Shown: in pieces, positions 25,555 through 36,592 of the stretch
How positions within the stretch are numbered: position 1 is the first letter of the stretch
Layout: the number at the start of each line of letters is the position of its first letter
NCBI RefSeq assembly: GCF_029714205.1
Contig: NZ_CP121648.1
Location: 4,477,001-4,541,000 of the forward strand
Direction: 5' to 3'
From: Methylobacterium sp. CB376
GTDB taxonomy: Bacteria > Pseudomonadota > Alphaproteobacteria > Rhizobiales > Beijerinckiaceae
DNA length: 64,000 nt
The notes under the pieces: model-generated
Database searches by the model: none
What the model was told of the DNA's origin: nothing
The model's input: only the letters and a program-made list of their open reading frames with translations
Made by a program: the position numbers and the translations under genes

Positions 25555-26889
25555 TTACGACGCTGCCCTGGGCTGGGGTGGGGCCTCGTCGGAGATGCCG
25601 GCCTTGGCCCAGACGTAGAACGCGAGCAGTGCCACCGGCAGGCCGATCAGGGACGTCCAGACGAAGAACCAGGGAAAGCCCGTCCACTCGACGACGAAAC
25701 CCGAAAATCCCGCCAGCACGCTGCCCGGGAATGCACACAGGGACGTCAGAAGCCCGAATTGGCTCGCCGCATGCTCCTCGGAAGCAAGCGTTGACATGTA
25801 GGTGATGAGCACGACTGAGGCGAACGCATACGCGAACCCATCGATGCTGACGGTGGTCGCGAAAGTCCAGAAGGCCGTCCCGCCGTCGCCTCCGTGGGCG
25901 GCGAGGTAGGCGAGGCTCAAGTGAGAGGCCGAGCCCGCCACGGTGCCGATCAGCAGGCTCGGCAGCATGCCGATCCGCGGGACGAGAGCGCCAGCCAGAA
26001 ACGTGCCGCCCAGCCCGATCCAGAAGCCGAAGAGCTTGGTGACCGTGGCGATGTCGGTGTTGGAGAAGCCCTGGTGCTTGAACAGCGGGACTGCCATCGC
26101 ACTCGCGACGTAGCCCGGCATACGGAAACCCGCGACGAGCAGCAGGATTGCTGGCGCCATCGGGCCGAGCCGCGTCAGGAGTTCTCGGATGGGAGCCCAG
26201 ACCGTGTCGACGAAGCCGGCTCGGGCTTGATGGGGGAGCTGGTCCGACGGCGGCTCGGGTGCCAGCACGGCGGCGAGCATTCCAGCGAGCATCAGCGCGC
26301 CCATGCTGAGATAGGCGCCGCGCCAGCCGATCCTGTCGGCCAGAAGCAGCGCGCCTGCGCCAGCCGCGAGGTTGCCGACCCGCCAGCCGATCTCCGTCCA
26401 GGACGACAGCACGGCCTGCTTCTCGGGCGGCCGCACGCTGGTGATGCGCCAGCCGTCGATGACGAGGTCGAGCGTTGCGCCGGCGAAGCCCAGGGCCAGG
26501 GACAGCGCGATCGTCCAGCCGAGCCAGTTCGCCGGGTCGCCGAACGCGATGCCGGTCAGCATCGCCATCACGCCCGCTTGGGCGACGACGATCCAGCCGC
26601 GCCGGCGGCCGAGCACGCGCCCGAGCAGGGGCGGGTCGTAGCGGTCCAGGAACGGGGCCCACACGAACTTGAACTTGTAGGCGAGGGTCAGCTCGCTCAG
26701 GAGGCCGATTGTCGCGAGTGAGATGCCGATGTCGGACAGCCATGCCGATTGCGTGGCGTAGACGAGCAGGAACGGAATGCCGGAAGTGAAGCCGAGCCCG
26801 AGTGCCGGCGCGATCCGCCGATCCGTGAACAGCGCCGACCAGAACGGCGTCTTCTCAGACCTGACGAAAGCTGGTTCAGTCATGCTCAT
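25555..26889 (-). CDS. AmpG-like MFS transporter (muropeptide permease family)
   Basis: A 444-residue major facilitator superfamily permease with about 12 membrane helices. The N-terminal GLGFTSGIPFLLVYATQSAW and then TIGLLSELTLAYKFKFVWAP and the loop LGRRRGWIV match AmpG proteins. AmpG imports anhydro-muropeptides from the periplasm during peptidoglycan recycling. DLVIDGWRI in helix 4 is the family's DAYRV-type motif. Other MFS members with the same signature import siderophores, so the substrate is not certain. It lies between the IS1182 element and the BLUF gene and looks intact. Confidence 0.82.
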   Translation of the reverse strand: MSMTEPAFVRSEKTPFWSALFTDRRIAPALGLGFTSGIPFLLVYATQSAWLSDIGISLATIGLLSELTLAYKFKFVWAPFLDRYDPPLLGRVLGRRRGWIVVAQAGVMAMLTGIAFGDPANWLGWTIALSLALGFAGATLDLVIDGWRITSVRPPEKQAVLSSWTEIGWRVGNLAAGAGALLLADRIGWRGAYLSMGALMLAGMLAAVLAPEPPSDQLPHQARAGFVDTVWAPIRELLTRLGPMAPAILLLVAGFRMPGYVASAMAVPLFKHQGFSNTDIATVTKLFGFWIGLGGTFLAGALVPRIGMLPSLLIGTVAGSASHLSLAYLAAHGGDGGTAFWTFATTVSIDGFAYAFASVVLITYMSTLASEEHAASQFGLLTSLCAFPGSVLAGFSGFVVEWTGFPWFFVWTSLIGLPVALLAFYVWAKAGISDEAPPQPRAAS

Positions 26890-27003
26890 TCCGCTTCGCT
26901 GCCGACCTGCGTGAGCGCCGCCTCACGGATTTCTCGCTGAAGCGGCGAAAAGTTAGGAGCATTCTGGGCATTGGTTCGAGTATATGAGTGTATCAAAATC
27001 GTA

Positions 27004-27717
27004 TTATTTGATGGACTTCTCCATCAATGCCAATAATAACATTATCTGCTGTTCCTCTGTGGCAGGCGATGCTGCCTCGATCAATGACTTCATGTGCTGG
27101 TCTACGTACTTTGAGGCGCCCGAGTAGGCCAGTGACCAACTGCCGAACCGGCGCTTCGGCAAGCTCGCGACCAGAAAAGTGGTCACGTCTGCGTGCCGAC
27201 TATCGTGCTCGATGTTGTCCATTAGCTGTCTTACTGCCGAGGGATGACCTTCCAAATACTGCGCAAAATGAGATTTTGAAGAAACAAGTGCACCGGTGAT
27301 CCCAACATTCGGATTTCGACTCAAAGATTTCTCGACAATGTCATGAATGTCTGTGTCGGTGGCCAATCTACGGCTGACATAAAGCACACATACCTCGGAT
27401 GTCCAAACCTGCGTTTTGAACCTCTCTTCGAAGTTGTACGGCGACACGCCCGATGTGGTTTTCGTGACGCGGGCTTCCGGCCCGTGAGGGAGCACGCTGC
27501 CTTGCGTGATGGCGATCTCGACCGTTTCGGCGAGCATCGGCCCAGCCGGGTAGCCGTAGTGATCCAGGAGAGCCTTGGCGTCCGCCAACCGCCTGAGGGC
27601 TGTGCTCGGCCGCTTGTAGTTTTCGGCGACGAGTTCGCCTGCCAGCGCGAAGGCCAGTTCCTCTGCCAGATGGGCAATGAGTGGCAGAGATTGTCCCATC
27701 TTGCGGGCATCGCGCAT
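27004..27717 (-). CDS. BLUF-domain photoreceptor protein
   Basis: A 237-residue protein. Residues about 107-205 form a BLUF (blue-light sensing using FAD) domain: VLYVSR with the conserved Tyr113, RNPNVGITGALV with Asn137, HFAQYLEG with Gln153, then IEHDSRHADV and FGSWSLAY. These are the flavin-pocket residues (Tyr, Asn, Gln, Trp194) seen in AppA/BlrB-type proteins. The usual Met after Ser-Trp-Ser is Leu here. The first ~105 residues are an unrecognised helical domain (LPLIAHLAEELAFALAGELV, STALRRLADAKALLDHYGYP). ATG at 27717; an ATG at 27699 is possible. No output enzyme is fused, so it probably signals by protein contact. Confidence 0.82.
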   Translation of the reverse strand: MRDARKMGQSLPLIAHLAEELAFALAGELVAENYKRPSTALRRLADAKALLDHYGYPAGPMLAETVEIAITQGSVLPHGPEARVTKTTSGVSPYNFEERFKTQVWTSEVCVLYVSRRLATDTDIHDIVEKSLSRNPNVGITGALVSSKSHFAQYLEGHPSAVRQLMDNIEHDSRHADVTTFLVASLPKRRFGSWSLAYSGASKYVDQHMKSLIEAASPATEEQQIMLLLALMEKSIK

Positions 27718-27977
27718 GCGGGCGCCCCGATCGTTTCGTCCGCTATCTAGTACACAGACGCCGACGAACGCAACACACGCACGTTGGCTAGACACCTGTA
27801 AACGCGGGCGAAATCTCACCGCACGGGGCATCGCCTGCTGCCACGGCGCAGTCAAGTCGTTGCCGTGAAGATCGCTATATTGCTGACTGGCGAGTGCAGC
27901 CCCGGCGTGGGCCGTGAGCCGAGGACTCGGAGAAGGGAAGGCTTCGAAGCGGCTTCTCGGAAGGTTCGAGATGCGCC

Positions 27978-28169
27978 GATCGTGTTGAAAAACTCGGGAA
28001 GCGGCCGATGCGGTGCTCCACACCAGGCCGCGCGGAGAAGAGCCTTCCGCGCGGACGCGCGCAACCCGATGCAAGTCGGCGTATGGGGAGTCGGAAAGAG
28101 GAACTTCTTCCGCGCAGCGAGGCATAGGGCGAGGCGTCAGGCGTCGCCTCTGAGTTTTTCAACACGATC
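27978..28169. repeat. MITE-like element with 18-bp terminal inverted repeats
   Basis: GATCGTGTTGAAAAACTC (27978-27995) and its exact inverse GAGTTTTTCAACACGATC (28152-28169) bound 192 bp with no gene. Perfect terminal repeats around a short non-coding core are the hallmark of a non-autonomous miniature transposable element. Ends of the type GAGTTTTTCAACA occur on some IS5-group elements (from memory). No full-length relative is in this window. Confidence 0.6.
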
Positions 28170-28445
28170 CTCCACTTTCGGACCTTCGCTCGTGGCCAGA
28201 GACCGTCACGCCCGCCAGCATCTGTACGCAGTGTATGAGCTTATCACGATCCGGTGCACGGGCTACGGCGGCATCGTGGCAGCCGTCCGGCCTGCCGCTG
28301 AAGCACTCGCAGGCGCACGAGGCCGAGACAGCCTCGCGCAGGATCATCAAGACGAGGACAGCTCGTCCGACCGTGTCATACCAAATCCGCTTGATCCCTT
28401 CGGGATGGCGGTTTTGGGCTTCGCTCAGGCGCCGCGCAGGCTTGG

Positions 28446-28482
28446 GATCCGGGATCCGCTGCGATCAAGCGGATCCCGGATC
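28446..28482. repeat. Dispersed hairpin repeat, copy 1
   Basis: A 16-bp stem, GATCCGGGATCCGCT (28446-28460) against AGCGGATCCCGGATC (28468-28482). It is preceded by CGCTCAGGCGCCGCGC (about 28422-28437), which is shared with the copies at 38076, 49680 and 57832. Confidence 0.7.
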
Positions 28483-28566
28483 ATGCATCCGCGGTGGCAG
28501 CAGGGACATCGCTGACGCGATTGCACCGGCGCATGCGCCAGTCTCCGGCGTCGGCTCGCGACGGAA

Positions 28567-29886
28567 TCAGGCCCACGACGCGCGGGCCGGGTCGGGGGTG
28601 CCGCGGGATCTGTCACCTGCGGGTCGGTCGGGCGTGTGGAGCCTGGCGAGCTCGGGTCCCGCGGGGGAGAACCGGCCCCGTTCGCAGACCAGGAACCCGT
28701 ACGCGGCAATGCACAAGCTGGCATGGTGATGAAAGCCGCGCCAGCCCCGCCCCTCGTAGTGACCGAGCCCGATCTCCTGCTTCAGTTCCGTGTAGTCCCG
28801 CTCGATGCGCCAGCGCAGCTTCGTCCGGCTGACGAGCTCGGCCAGGGACGTCTCGGCCGGCAGGGTCGAGATCCAGTACTGCGTCGGTGCATCCTCGCCG
28901 TCCGGCCACTCGATCAGGACCCACTCCTCGGGACCAGGCCCGCGTCGCTGCTCGTCGCGATGCGCCGGGCGCACCCGCACCGCCGCGAAGCGCGACGCCG
29001 AGAGTCCGTTCGTGCCCGCACGCCACCTGACCTCCTGCCAGGCCGCGTCCGGCAGCGCGCGTGCCAGCGTCTCGGCCGAGAGCGGCTCGTGATCGGGGCT
29101 GCGCCGCATCCGGGTCGGCGGCCGACCACGCCCGCTCCAGGGCTCGGGCGGCAAGGGCGCCGTTCCGGGCGGCCACAGGCCGGTCGAAGCGGCAATGCCG
29201 AGGCTGTAGCGCAATCCCAACGCCGTCAGGGCCGTGCGGAACGCCGCATCGCTCCCGTATCCGGCGTCGGCCAGGACGAGACCGGGCGGCACACGCTCGG
29301 CCCGTGCGGCCCGGATCTGATCCAGGGCGATCTCCGGCTTGGTCTGGAAGCCGATCTCCTGAGGCACGCCGGCCTTCATGCGCCGCTGCGCATCGTGAGC
29401 CCACGCTTCCGGCAGGTAGAGGCGGTAGGCGATCGGCAGGCTGGCCTGGCCGTTGGCCAGCGAGAGCGTCACGGCAACTTGGCAGTCATCCTGTTTGCCG
29501 ACCTGGCCGCAGGATTGCCGGCCCACGCCGACCGAGTGCCGGCCCTTCCTGGGAAAGCCGGTATCCTCGACGATCCAGGCCTGGATCGGGCCCCGGCTCT
29601 CGATGACGGGCAGAACCACGGCGCGGACCCGAGCCAGCAACGCGGCGTCGGACCACTCACCATTAGCCACGAAGTGGTGCAGCACCTGATGGGTGGCCTG
29701 AACGCGGGCGGGGGCGATCTGGGCCGCCATCGGCGCGATGCTCTTGCGCGTGCCCGGCAGGAGGAGACCGGTGCAGTAGGCCTTGAGCGGCGCGATCCGG
29801 TCCGCATGGCCAAGGACGTCCGAGAGGGTGCCGACGTAGGCGCCGAAGCGCGGCTGGCCAGCCAGGACAGTGTTCAGGGGATCCAT
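28567..29886 (-). CDS. IS701-family transposase
   Basis: About 439 residues from ATG 29886 (MDPLNTVLAGQPRFGAYVGT). IS701/DDE_5 marks are LLLPGTRKSIAPMAAQIAP, IVEDTGFPRKGRHSVGVGRQ with the first Asp, VLADAGYGSDAAFRTAL with the second, and WRIERDYTELKQEIGLGHYE with the catalytic Glu, followed by GFHHHASLCIAAYGFLV. The family's C-terminal cysteine motif (RCPCC) appears only in another frame at about 28500-28560. A frameshift near 28650 has therefore replaced the last ~50 residues; activity is uncertain. Confidence 0.85.
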   Translation of the reverse strand: MDPLNTVLAGQPRFGAYVGTLSDVLGHADRIAPLKAYCTGLLLPGTRKSIAPMAAQIAPARVQATHQVLHHFVANGEWSDAALLARVRAVVLPVIESRGPIQAWIVEDTGFPRKGRHSVGVGRQSCGQVGKQDDCQVAVTLSLANGQASLPIAYRLYLPEAWAHDAQRRMKAGVPQEIGFQTKPEIALDQIRAARAERVPPGLVLADAGYGSDAAFRTALTALGLRYSLGIAASTGLWPPGTAPLPPEPWSGRGRPPTRMRRSPDHEPLSAETLARALPDAAWQEVRWRAGTNGLSASRFAAVRVRPAHRDEQRRGPGPEEWVLIEWPDGEDAPTQYWISTLPAETSLAELVSRTKLRWRIERDYTELKQEIGLGHYEGRGWRGFHHHASLCIAAYGFLVCERGRFSPAGPELARLHTPDRPAGDRSRGTPDPARASWA

Positions 29887-29947
29887 ATCTCGCTCCTGCA
29901 CGAGATCGAAGCGCGACCATACGGCCCAAACTCGTGACGCAGTCGCA

Positions 29948-31057
<1,110 letters not shown>

Positions 31058-31112
31058 TTAATTATCCGTCCGACAACATGTTTGATGTGATGATTTAGCT
31101 TAACAAATTCGA

Positions 31113-32069
<957 letters not shown>

Positions 32070-33020
32070 GGTCTCGATTTCCCGTTCATCTCAGGATCCT
32101 GCAGATCCGGTTTCAGGACGATCCAGGCCGCCATCGACTGGCATGACCTTGATCGATGACGCTGCCGATCCCTGCGAGTCAGCGGCGATCTCACCCCCAT
32201 GAAGCGCGGTCGCGCCACGGGATCACCCGTACGGGGATCCGGCGTCGCACCGCGGCGTGGCCCGTGGGCTGCCCGCCGTCGCTCGTCCGGACTCGACACG
32301 CCTCGCGCCGACGATCGGGCCCGTACCCGGCAGGGCGCTTCCCGGCCCTGCCGTCGCGGGGCCGCGACCCTGCCGCGTGTCACGCACCGGAAGTGCCGGC
32401 ACGGTTTCGTCTGCTTGCTTCGGGCCGAATGGCATCTCGGCCACCTGCCGTGTAGACGCCACCATGACCGGCGAACGAACTCGTCGCCGCCAAATTTTTT
32501 GTATTCGTGATGCGATAATCTCGGTTTTCAAGCCGCTTCAAGCAATCGCCGACGGCGGACAATCCAGTATACGGCGAAAAAGGCGGCCGAGGGCGGCCGC
32601 CATCTGCTTCGACGGAGCGCAGCATGTCAGGCGAGTTGCAGGGGTGATCTGCCGAGCCGGTGGTTCATGCAGCCGCACGCCGTCCGATCGGCCGGCGAAG
32701 GGAATCCGGGCCAGATGCGCAGGCCGCGCCGGGACCGCCCCGAGCCGGCGATCGGATCGTCCGGCGGATGCTCCGTCGCTCCGGCAAGGCCCGCCGGGCT
32801 TCTGCCGGCGAGGCGCCGCGCCCGCGCGACGGGCGCTCCGAACCCCGACCGGGCCGTCGCAGGCTGGATCCAGCAGCGAGCGGGTGTGCCGGCTCGGCCT
32901 GAGCACGACGCGACCGGTCCGGCGGGCGGCACCGTCCCCGATCGGGGCCCGGCGGGCCGGTGCGGGTCCGGCGGGCGCGTGTCCGCTCGGAGACCCGCCC
33001 GCCGGCTCGCCGCATCGGCC
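32070..33020. other. Non-coding region upstream of the UDP-xylose synthase gene
   Basis: No gene is supported; the long frames here are GC-rich shadows. The only distinctive part is an A+T-rich patch at 32488-32535. It separates the divergent ends of two minus-strand units: upstream region of uxs/gmd, downstream of the ExoF-like gene. Confidence 0.45.
32485..32508. promoter_or_regulatory. A+T-rich motif shared with the sugar-transferase upstream region
   Basis: GCCGCCAAATTTTTTGTATT at about 32486-32505 resembles GGCGGCAAAATTTTTTGC at about 49295-49312. Both lie upstream of minus-strand polysaccharide transcription units, about 420 and 110 bp from the first gene. A shared operator or promoter upstream element is possible. 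Ros/MucR-type exopolysaccharide regulators bind A+T-rich sites, but the assignment is inference. Confidence 0.3.
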
Positions 33021-34376
33021 TTATCGCGAGCCTGCCGGGCGGAGGGCCGCCGCGATGTCGCCCTTGATGGGCGCGCCGACGCCCGCGGGCGACGGGGATT
33101 TGGGCGCCGGCGCGGCGGGCGCGCGGGGAGGCGCGGCCTGGGCGTTTCCGGCCCGCGTCTCGGCAACCCGCTCGGCATCCGCGCTCGGCACCGGCTCGGC
33201 CGCGATCTGCACGAGATCGCGCGGCATCAGTCGCGTATCCGCGTCCGCCTGCAGGACCTGCACCGTGCCGCCCGTCTCGCGGCGGATCGTGAAGACCGGG
33301 ACGCGCGCCCGCCCGCCGCGCGCTTCCGAGGCGCTGACAGCCGTGCGTCCCACCTCGGCGCGGCGGCGGATCGGGAGCAGGCTTTCGCGCAGGCTGACCA
33401 GCTCACGCTCGACCTCGGCGAGCTGCCCGGAGGCCTCGATGGTGCGGGAATTCTCAAGGTTCGCCGAGGTCTGCTCGGCGATCGCACCCTGGAGCTTCGT
33501 TTCCGAGATCCGGCGCTCGATCTCCCGCTGATCGTTCTCGATGTCGATGATCGAGCGCTTGAGCGCGAGCAGCCGCGTGACCGGCACCAAGCGGGCGGTC
33601 TCGGAATCCCCGCCGATGGCCGCCAGCTCCTGCTGCAGCATGGTGAGCTGCAGGCCCTTCTTGGCGAGGCTCGCCTTGAGCGCGGCCTCCTGCTCGACCA
33701 GGATCTGGGACTGCCGCTTGAGGTTCTTGATCTCGCCGGTCATCGCCTCGCGGCGCTTGGCGAACAGGTGCATCTCGCGCGTGAGAAGCACCTCGGCCTG
33801 GGCCGGCTTCAGGCCTTCGGCCCAGCCTTCCGGCACGTCGAAGCTCGGTGCGGACGCGGCTTCGGCGCTGAGCCTGGCCCGCCGGAGGATCGCCGCGGCC
33901 AAGCGGCTCTGCGTCTGCTCCTCCTGCTCGACCGCCCGGTAGGCCTCGAAGACCAGGAGCGGGCCGCCATTCTCGAGCAGGCGTGGGGCGCCGCCGGCGA
34001 GCACGTAGGCCTTCGCCGCCGTCAAGTCGGTCGCCCAGGCGTAGCGGCCCGGGTTCTGGACAGCGCCGCCGACGAAGATCGGAGCCGTCTCCAGGACCGT
34101 CACGGTGACGCGCGGCTCAAGGATGCCGGCCCGCTCGCGGCAGGCCGCGATGAGGCGGGCCTCCACTTCGTCGATCGTCTGGCCGGACGCGCCGACGCTG
34201 CCGACGAGGGGAAGGCGCAGGTTTCCGTCGCCATCCACCTTGAGCGCCAGGGACATGTCCGGCCGGCCGAACACGCGCACGTCGACCCGGTCCTCCGGCC
34301 CGAGCCGGAACGAATCCGCGCTGGCGGGCAGGCTCAGGACAGCGGCGAGTGCGAGACCTGCGAGAAGACGCTTCAT
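33021..34376 (-). CDS. Polysaccharide export protein, Wza/ExoF-like
   Basis: A 451-residue periplasmic/outer-membrane export protein, like rhizobial ExoF. The signal peptide is MKRLLAGLALAAVLSLPASA. The Poly_export domain follows: DSFRLGPEDRVDVRVFGRPD, GNLRLPLVGSVGASG and EARLIAACRERAG. A soluble SLBB-type region has PIFVGGAVQNPGRYAWA. A long alpha-helical coiled coil spans about residues 190-370 (EMHLFAKRREAMTGEIKNLK and so on). The C-terminus is Ala/Pro-rich. The start overlaps the upstream glycosyltransferase stop by 4 bp, so it is the last gene of that operon. It would carry polymer across the periplasm and outer membrane. Confidence 0.87.
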   Translation of the reverse strand: MKRLLAGLALAAVLSLPASADSFRLGPEDRVDVRVFGRPDMSLALKVDGDGNLRLPLVGSVGASGQTIDEVEARLIAACRERAGILEPRVTVTVLETAPIFVGGAVQNPGRYAWATDLTAAKAYVLAGGAPRLLENGGPLLVFEAYRAVEQEEQTQSRLAAAILRRARLSAEAASAPSFDVPEGWAEGLKPAQAEVLLTREMHLFAKRREAMTGEIKNLKRQSQILVEQEAALKASLAKKGLQLTMLQQELAAIGGDSETARLVPVTRLLALKRSIIDIENDQREIERRISETKLQGAIAEQTSANLENSRTIEASGQLAEVERELVSLRESLLPIRRRAEVGRTAVSASEARGGRARVPVFTIRRETGGTVQVLQADADTRLMPRDLVQIAAEPVPSADAERVAETRAGNAQAAPPRAPAAPAPKSPSPAGVGAPIKGDIAAALRPAGSR

Positions 34377-35533
34377 ACCGACCTCCGTTGTGCGCCGTCG
34401 AGGACGGCATCGATCGTTTGGACGAAGCGCGGCCACGTGAAAGCGGCCGCGCGTGCGGGCCCTTGCGCGCCCAACTGCCGGGCCAGATCCGCGTCCTGCG
34501 CGATGCGGCGCAGGCCGGCCGCGAAGGCGGCGGGCTCGGGTTCCACCAGCAGACCTGTGACGCCGTCCAGCACGGTCTCGCGCAGGCCGCCCCGGTTGCA
34601 GGCGAGCACGGGCCGCCCATGGGCCATCGCCTCGACCGGCGTCAGTCCGAAATCCTCGTTGAAGGCCGGGGCGAGGACCGCCCAGGCCTGCGTGTAGAGG
34701 GCGCGCATGCGCTCGTCCGACACCACCGTCTCGAACACGATCCGCTCGTCGCCGCCGGCCAGTTCCTGCAGCTGTGCGAAGTACGGACGGCTCTTGGCGT
34801 CGACCATGCCGGCAATGTGCAGGCGGAATCGCTGCAGCGCGGGCGGTGCGTCGCTCAGGAACTGGCGGAATCCGTCGATGGCGAGCTCGATGTTCTTCGT
34901 CCACATGATGCGGCCGGGGAGCAGGAACATCGGCTCGGAGGCGCCTTCGGGCACCGCGAGCCTCGGCTCGACGCCCGGATAGGCGAGGTGGATCTTGGAT
35001 TCCGGAAAGAGACGATTGTCCGCGACGCGCCGCCGGACGGTGTCGGCGATGCAGATGACCTCGTCGAAGTTGCGCCACGCCATGCGATCGACGAGGCGGA
35101 ACACCGTCTCGGCCGCCCGCTTCACGGGGCGGGCCGGACCGCCGCGCGCCAGCAGGCGATCGCGATAGACCTCATCGTAGGTCGCCCGCAGCGGCGTGAA
35201 GCACAGGTTGACCACGGGCTTGCGGCGGTTCGCGAAGGTCAGGAGCGGGCCGAGACCATCGCAGCAGACGAGAACCGCATCGTGCTCCGCCGGATCGAGG
35301 CGGGTCCGGACGATCGACAGCGCGGCCGCGGTGACCGCCGAGTAGGTCCGCTCGACCGAGACCCGGGACAGTTCCGTGACGCCCATCCCGTCGAGTTCCG
35401 GGAAGGTTCCGCGTGGATCGAAGTGGTTGGTGTAGATGCGGATCTCATGGCGGCTTCGCCGCTTGATCTCGATCAGCGCCCGCTCGATCCCGCTGCGCAG
35501 GTAGACCCAGGGATAATAGACAGCAACTCTCAT
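34373..35533 (-). CDS. Group 1 (GT4) glycosyltransferase
   Basis: A 386-residue GT-B glycosyltransferase. The donor-binding signature is complete: FLLPGRIMWTKNIELAIDGF, then AVLAPAFNEDFGLTPVEAMA, with the E-x7-E motif of retaining GT4 enzymes, and GRPVLACNRGGLRETV. The N-terminal acceptor domain starts MRVAVYYPWVYLRSGIERAL. It overlaps neighbours by 4 bp on both sides (34373-34376 and 35530-35533), a coupled operon. Probably adds a sugar to the lipid-linked repeat unit on the cytoplasmic face. Confidence 0.9.
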   Translation of the reverse strand: MRVAVYYPWVYLRSGIERALIEIKRRSRHEIRIYTNHFDPRGTFPELDGMGVTELSRVSVERTYSAVTAAALSIVRTRLDPAEHDAVLVCCDGLGPLLTFANRRKPVVNLCFTPLRATYDEVYRDRLLARGGPARPVKRAAETVFRLVDRMAWRNFDEVICIADTVRRRVADNRLFPESKIHLAYPGVEPRLAVPEGASEPMFLLPGRIMWTKNIELAIDGFRQFLSDAPPALQRFRLHIAGMVDAKSRPYFAQLQELAGGDERIVFETVVSDERMRALYTQAWAVLAPAFNEDFGLTPVEAMAHGRPVLACNRGGLRETVLDGVTGLLVEPEPAAFAAGLRRIAQDADLARQLGAQGPARAAAFTWPRFVQTIDAVLDGAQRRSV

Positions 35534-36588
35534 CGCGGTGCCTCCGGGTAGGGCAGCCTGTGGGCGAGAAGTGTTCGGTACAGGCCGAGGACCACGTCGC
35601 CGCTGCGCTCCCAGTCGTAGGCGCGGGCACGCTCGCGGTTGCGGGCGCCGAGGGCGAGGCAGAGGTCGCGGTCGTCCCAGAGACGCTGCACGGCCGCGAC
35701 CATGCCGGCCGCGTCCCCCGCCTCGACCCGGACGCCTTCCGCGCCCTGTCCGGTGGTCCCGATGACGGCGCAGCCGCTGGCCATCGCTTCGGCGACGACG
35801 ATCCCGAAGGTCTCGGCGTGCGAGGGAAAGAAGAAGATCCGCGCTTGACGGAGCAGGTGCCGGTAGCGGTCACCGCGGCTCTCGTGCACGGTGAGGTTCT
35901 CCGGTGCCGCCGCCCGCAGCGCCGCGATGTCCCCGCCCCAGCCGACGGCAACGAAGCGGATATGCGGGCAGGCCCGGGCGACCGCGAGCAGTTCGGCGAC
36001 CCCCTTGCGGGCCTCGAACTTGCCGGCGAACAGCACGAAATCCCCTTTCGGTTCGGGCGATGCCTCCTCGAAGAAGGCTGGATCGACACCGGGCGGGGCC
36101 AGCACGACGCGGTCGCCCGGCTTCCCCCGCGCGAGGGCGAGGGAGTCCTCGCTGAGGAAGATGCGGCCCTGCGCCGGGAGTGCCACGAGCAGGCGCTCGA
36201 CCGCACGATAGCCCAGCGCGACCGGCTCGGAGCGCATGACCGACCATGCGCGGCCGAACAACGCCATGTACTCGCAGACGAGAGGACGGCCGGTCAGCCG
36301 CGCCGCCACGAAGGCCGGCAGCATCGCGTGGTAGGTGAAGGCGTGCACGAGGTCGGCCGAGCGCGCGGCCTCGATGAAGGCCGGAAGCCCGAAGGGCAGG
36401 GCCCGGCGGCACAGCGGCAGGCGCCGCGTCGGCACGCCCTCGTGGTCGCCCAGCGCCGGATCGCCCGCGCAGATCACCTGGACCTCGATGCCGCGCGCGC
36501 GCAGATGAAGGGCGCGCCGGTGGGCCAGAACCTCACCGCCGCCGCCGGAATCGGGCAGATAGCGTTCATGGGCGAGCAGGACGCGCAT
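35530..36588 (-). CDS. Group 1 (GT4) glycosyltransferase
   Basis: A 352-residue GT-B enzyme. The N-terminal MRVLLAHERYLPDSGGGGEV is the glycine-rich loop before the first helix. The C-terminal domain has FVLFAGKFEARKGVAELLAV, IFFFPSHAETFGIVVAEAMA (the E-x7-E site) and GCAVIGTTGQGAEGVRV. No membrane segment. It overlaps the downstream GT4 gene by 4 bp and lies 4 bp after the upstream GT2 gene. Donor and acceptor are unknown. Confidence 0.9.
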   Translation of the reverse strand: MRVLLAHERYLPDSGGGGEVLAHRRALHLRARGIEVQVICAGDPALGDHEGVPTRRLPLCRRALPFGLPAFIEAARSADLVHAFTYHAMLPAFVAARLTGRPLVCEYMALFGRAWSVMRSEPVALGYRAVERLLVALPAQGRIFLSEDSLALARGKPGDRVVLAPPGVDPAFFEEASPEPKGDFVLFAGKFEARKGVAELLAVARACPHIRFVAVGWGGDIAALRAAAPENLTVHESRGDRYRHLLRQARIFFFPSHAETFGIVVAEAMASGCAVIGTTGQGAEGVRVEAGDAAGMVAAVQRLWDDRDLCLALGARNRERARAYDWERSGDVVLGLYRTLLAHRLPYPEAPR

Positions 36589-36592
36589 CGTC

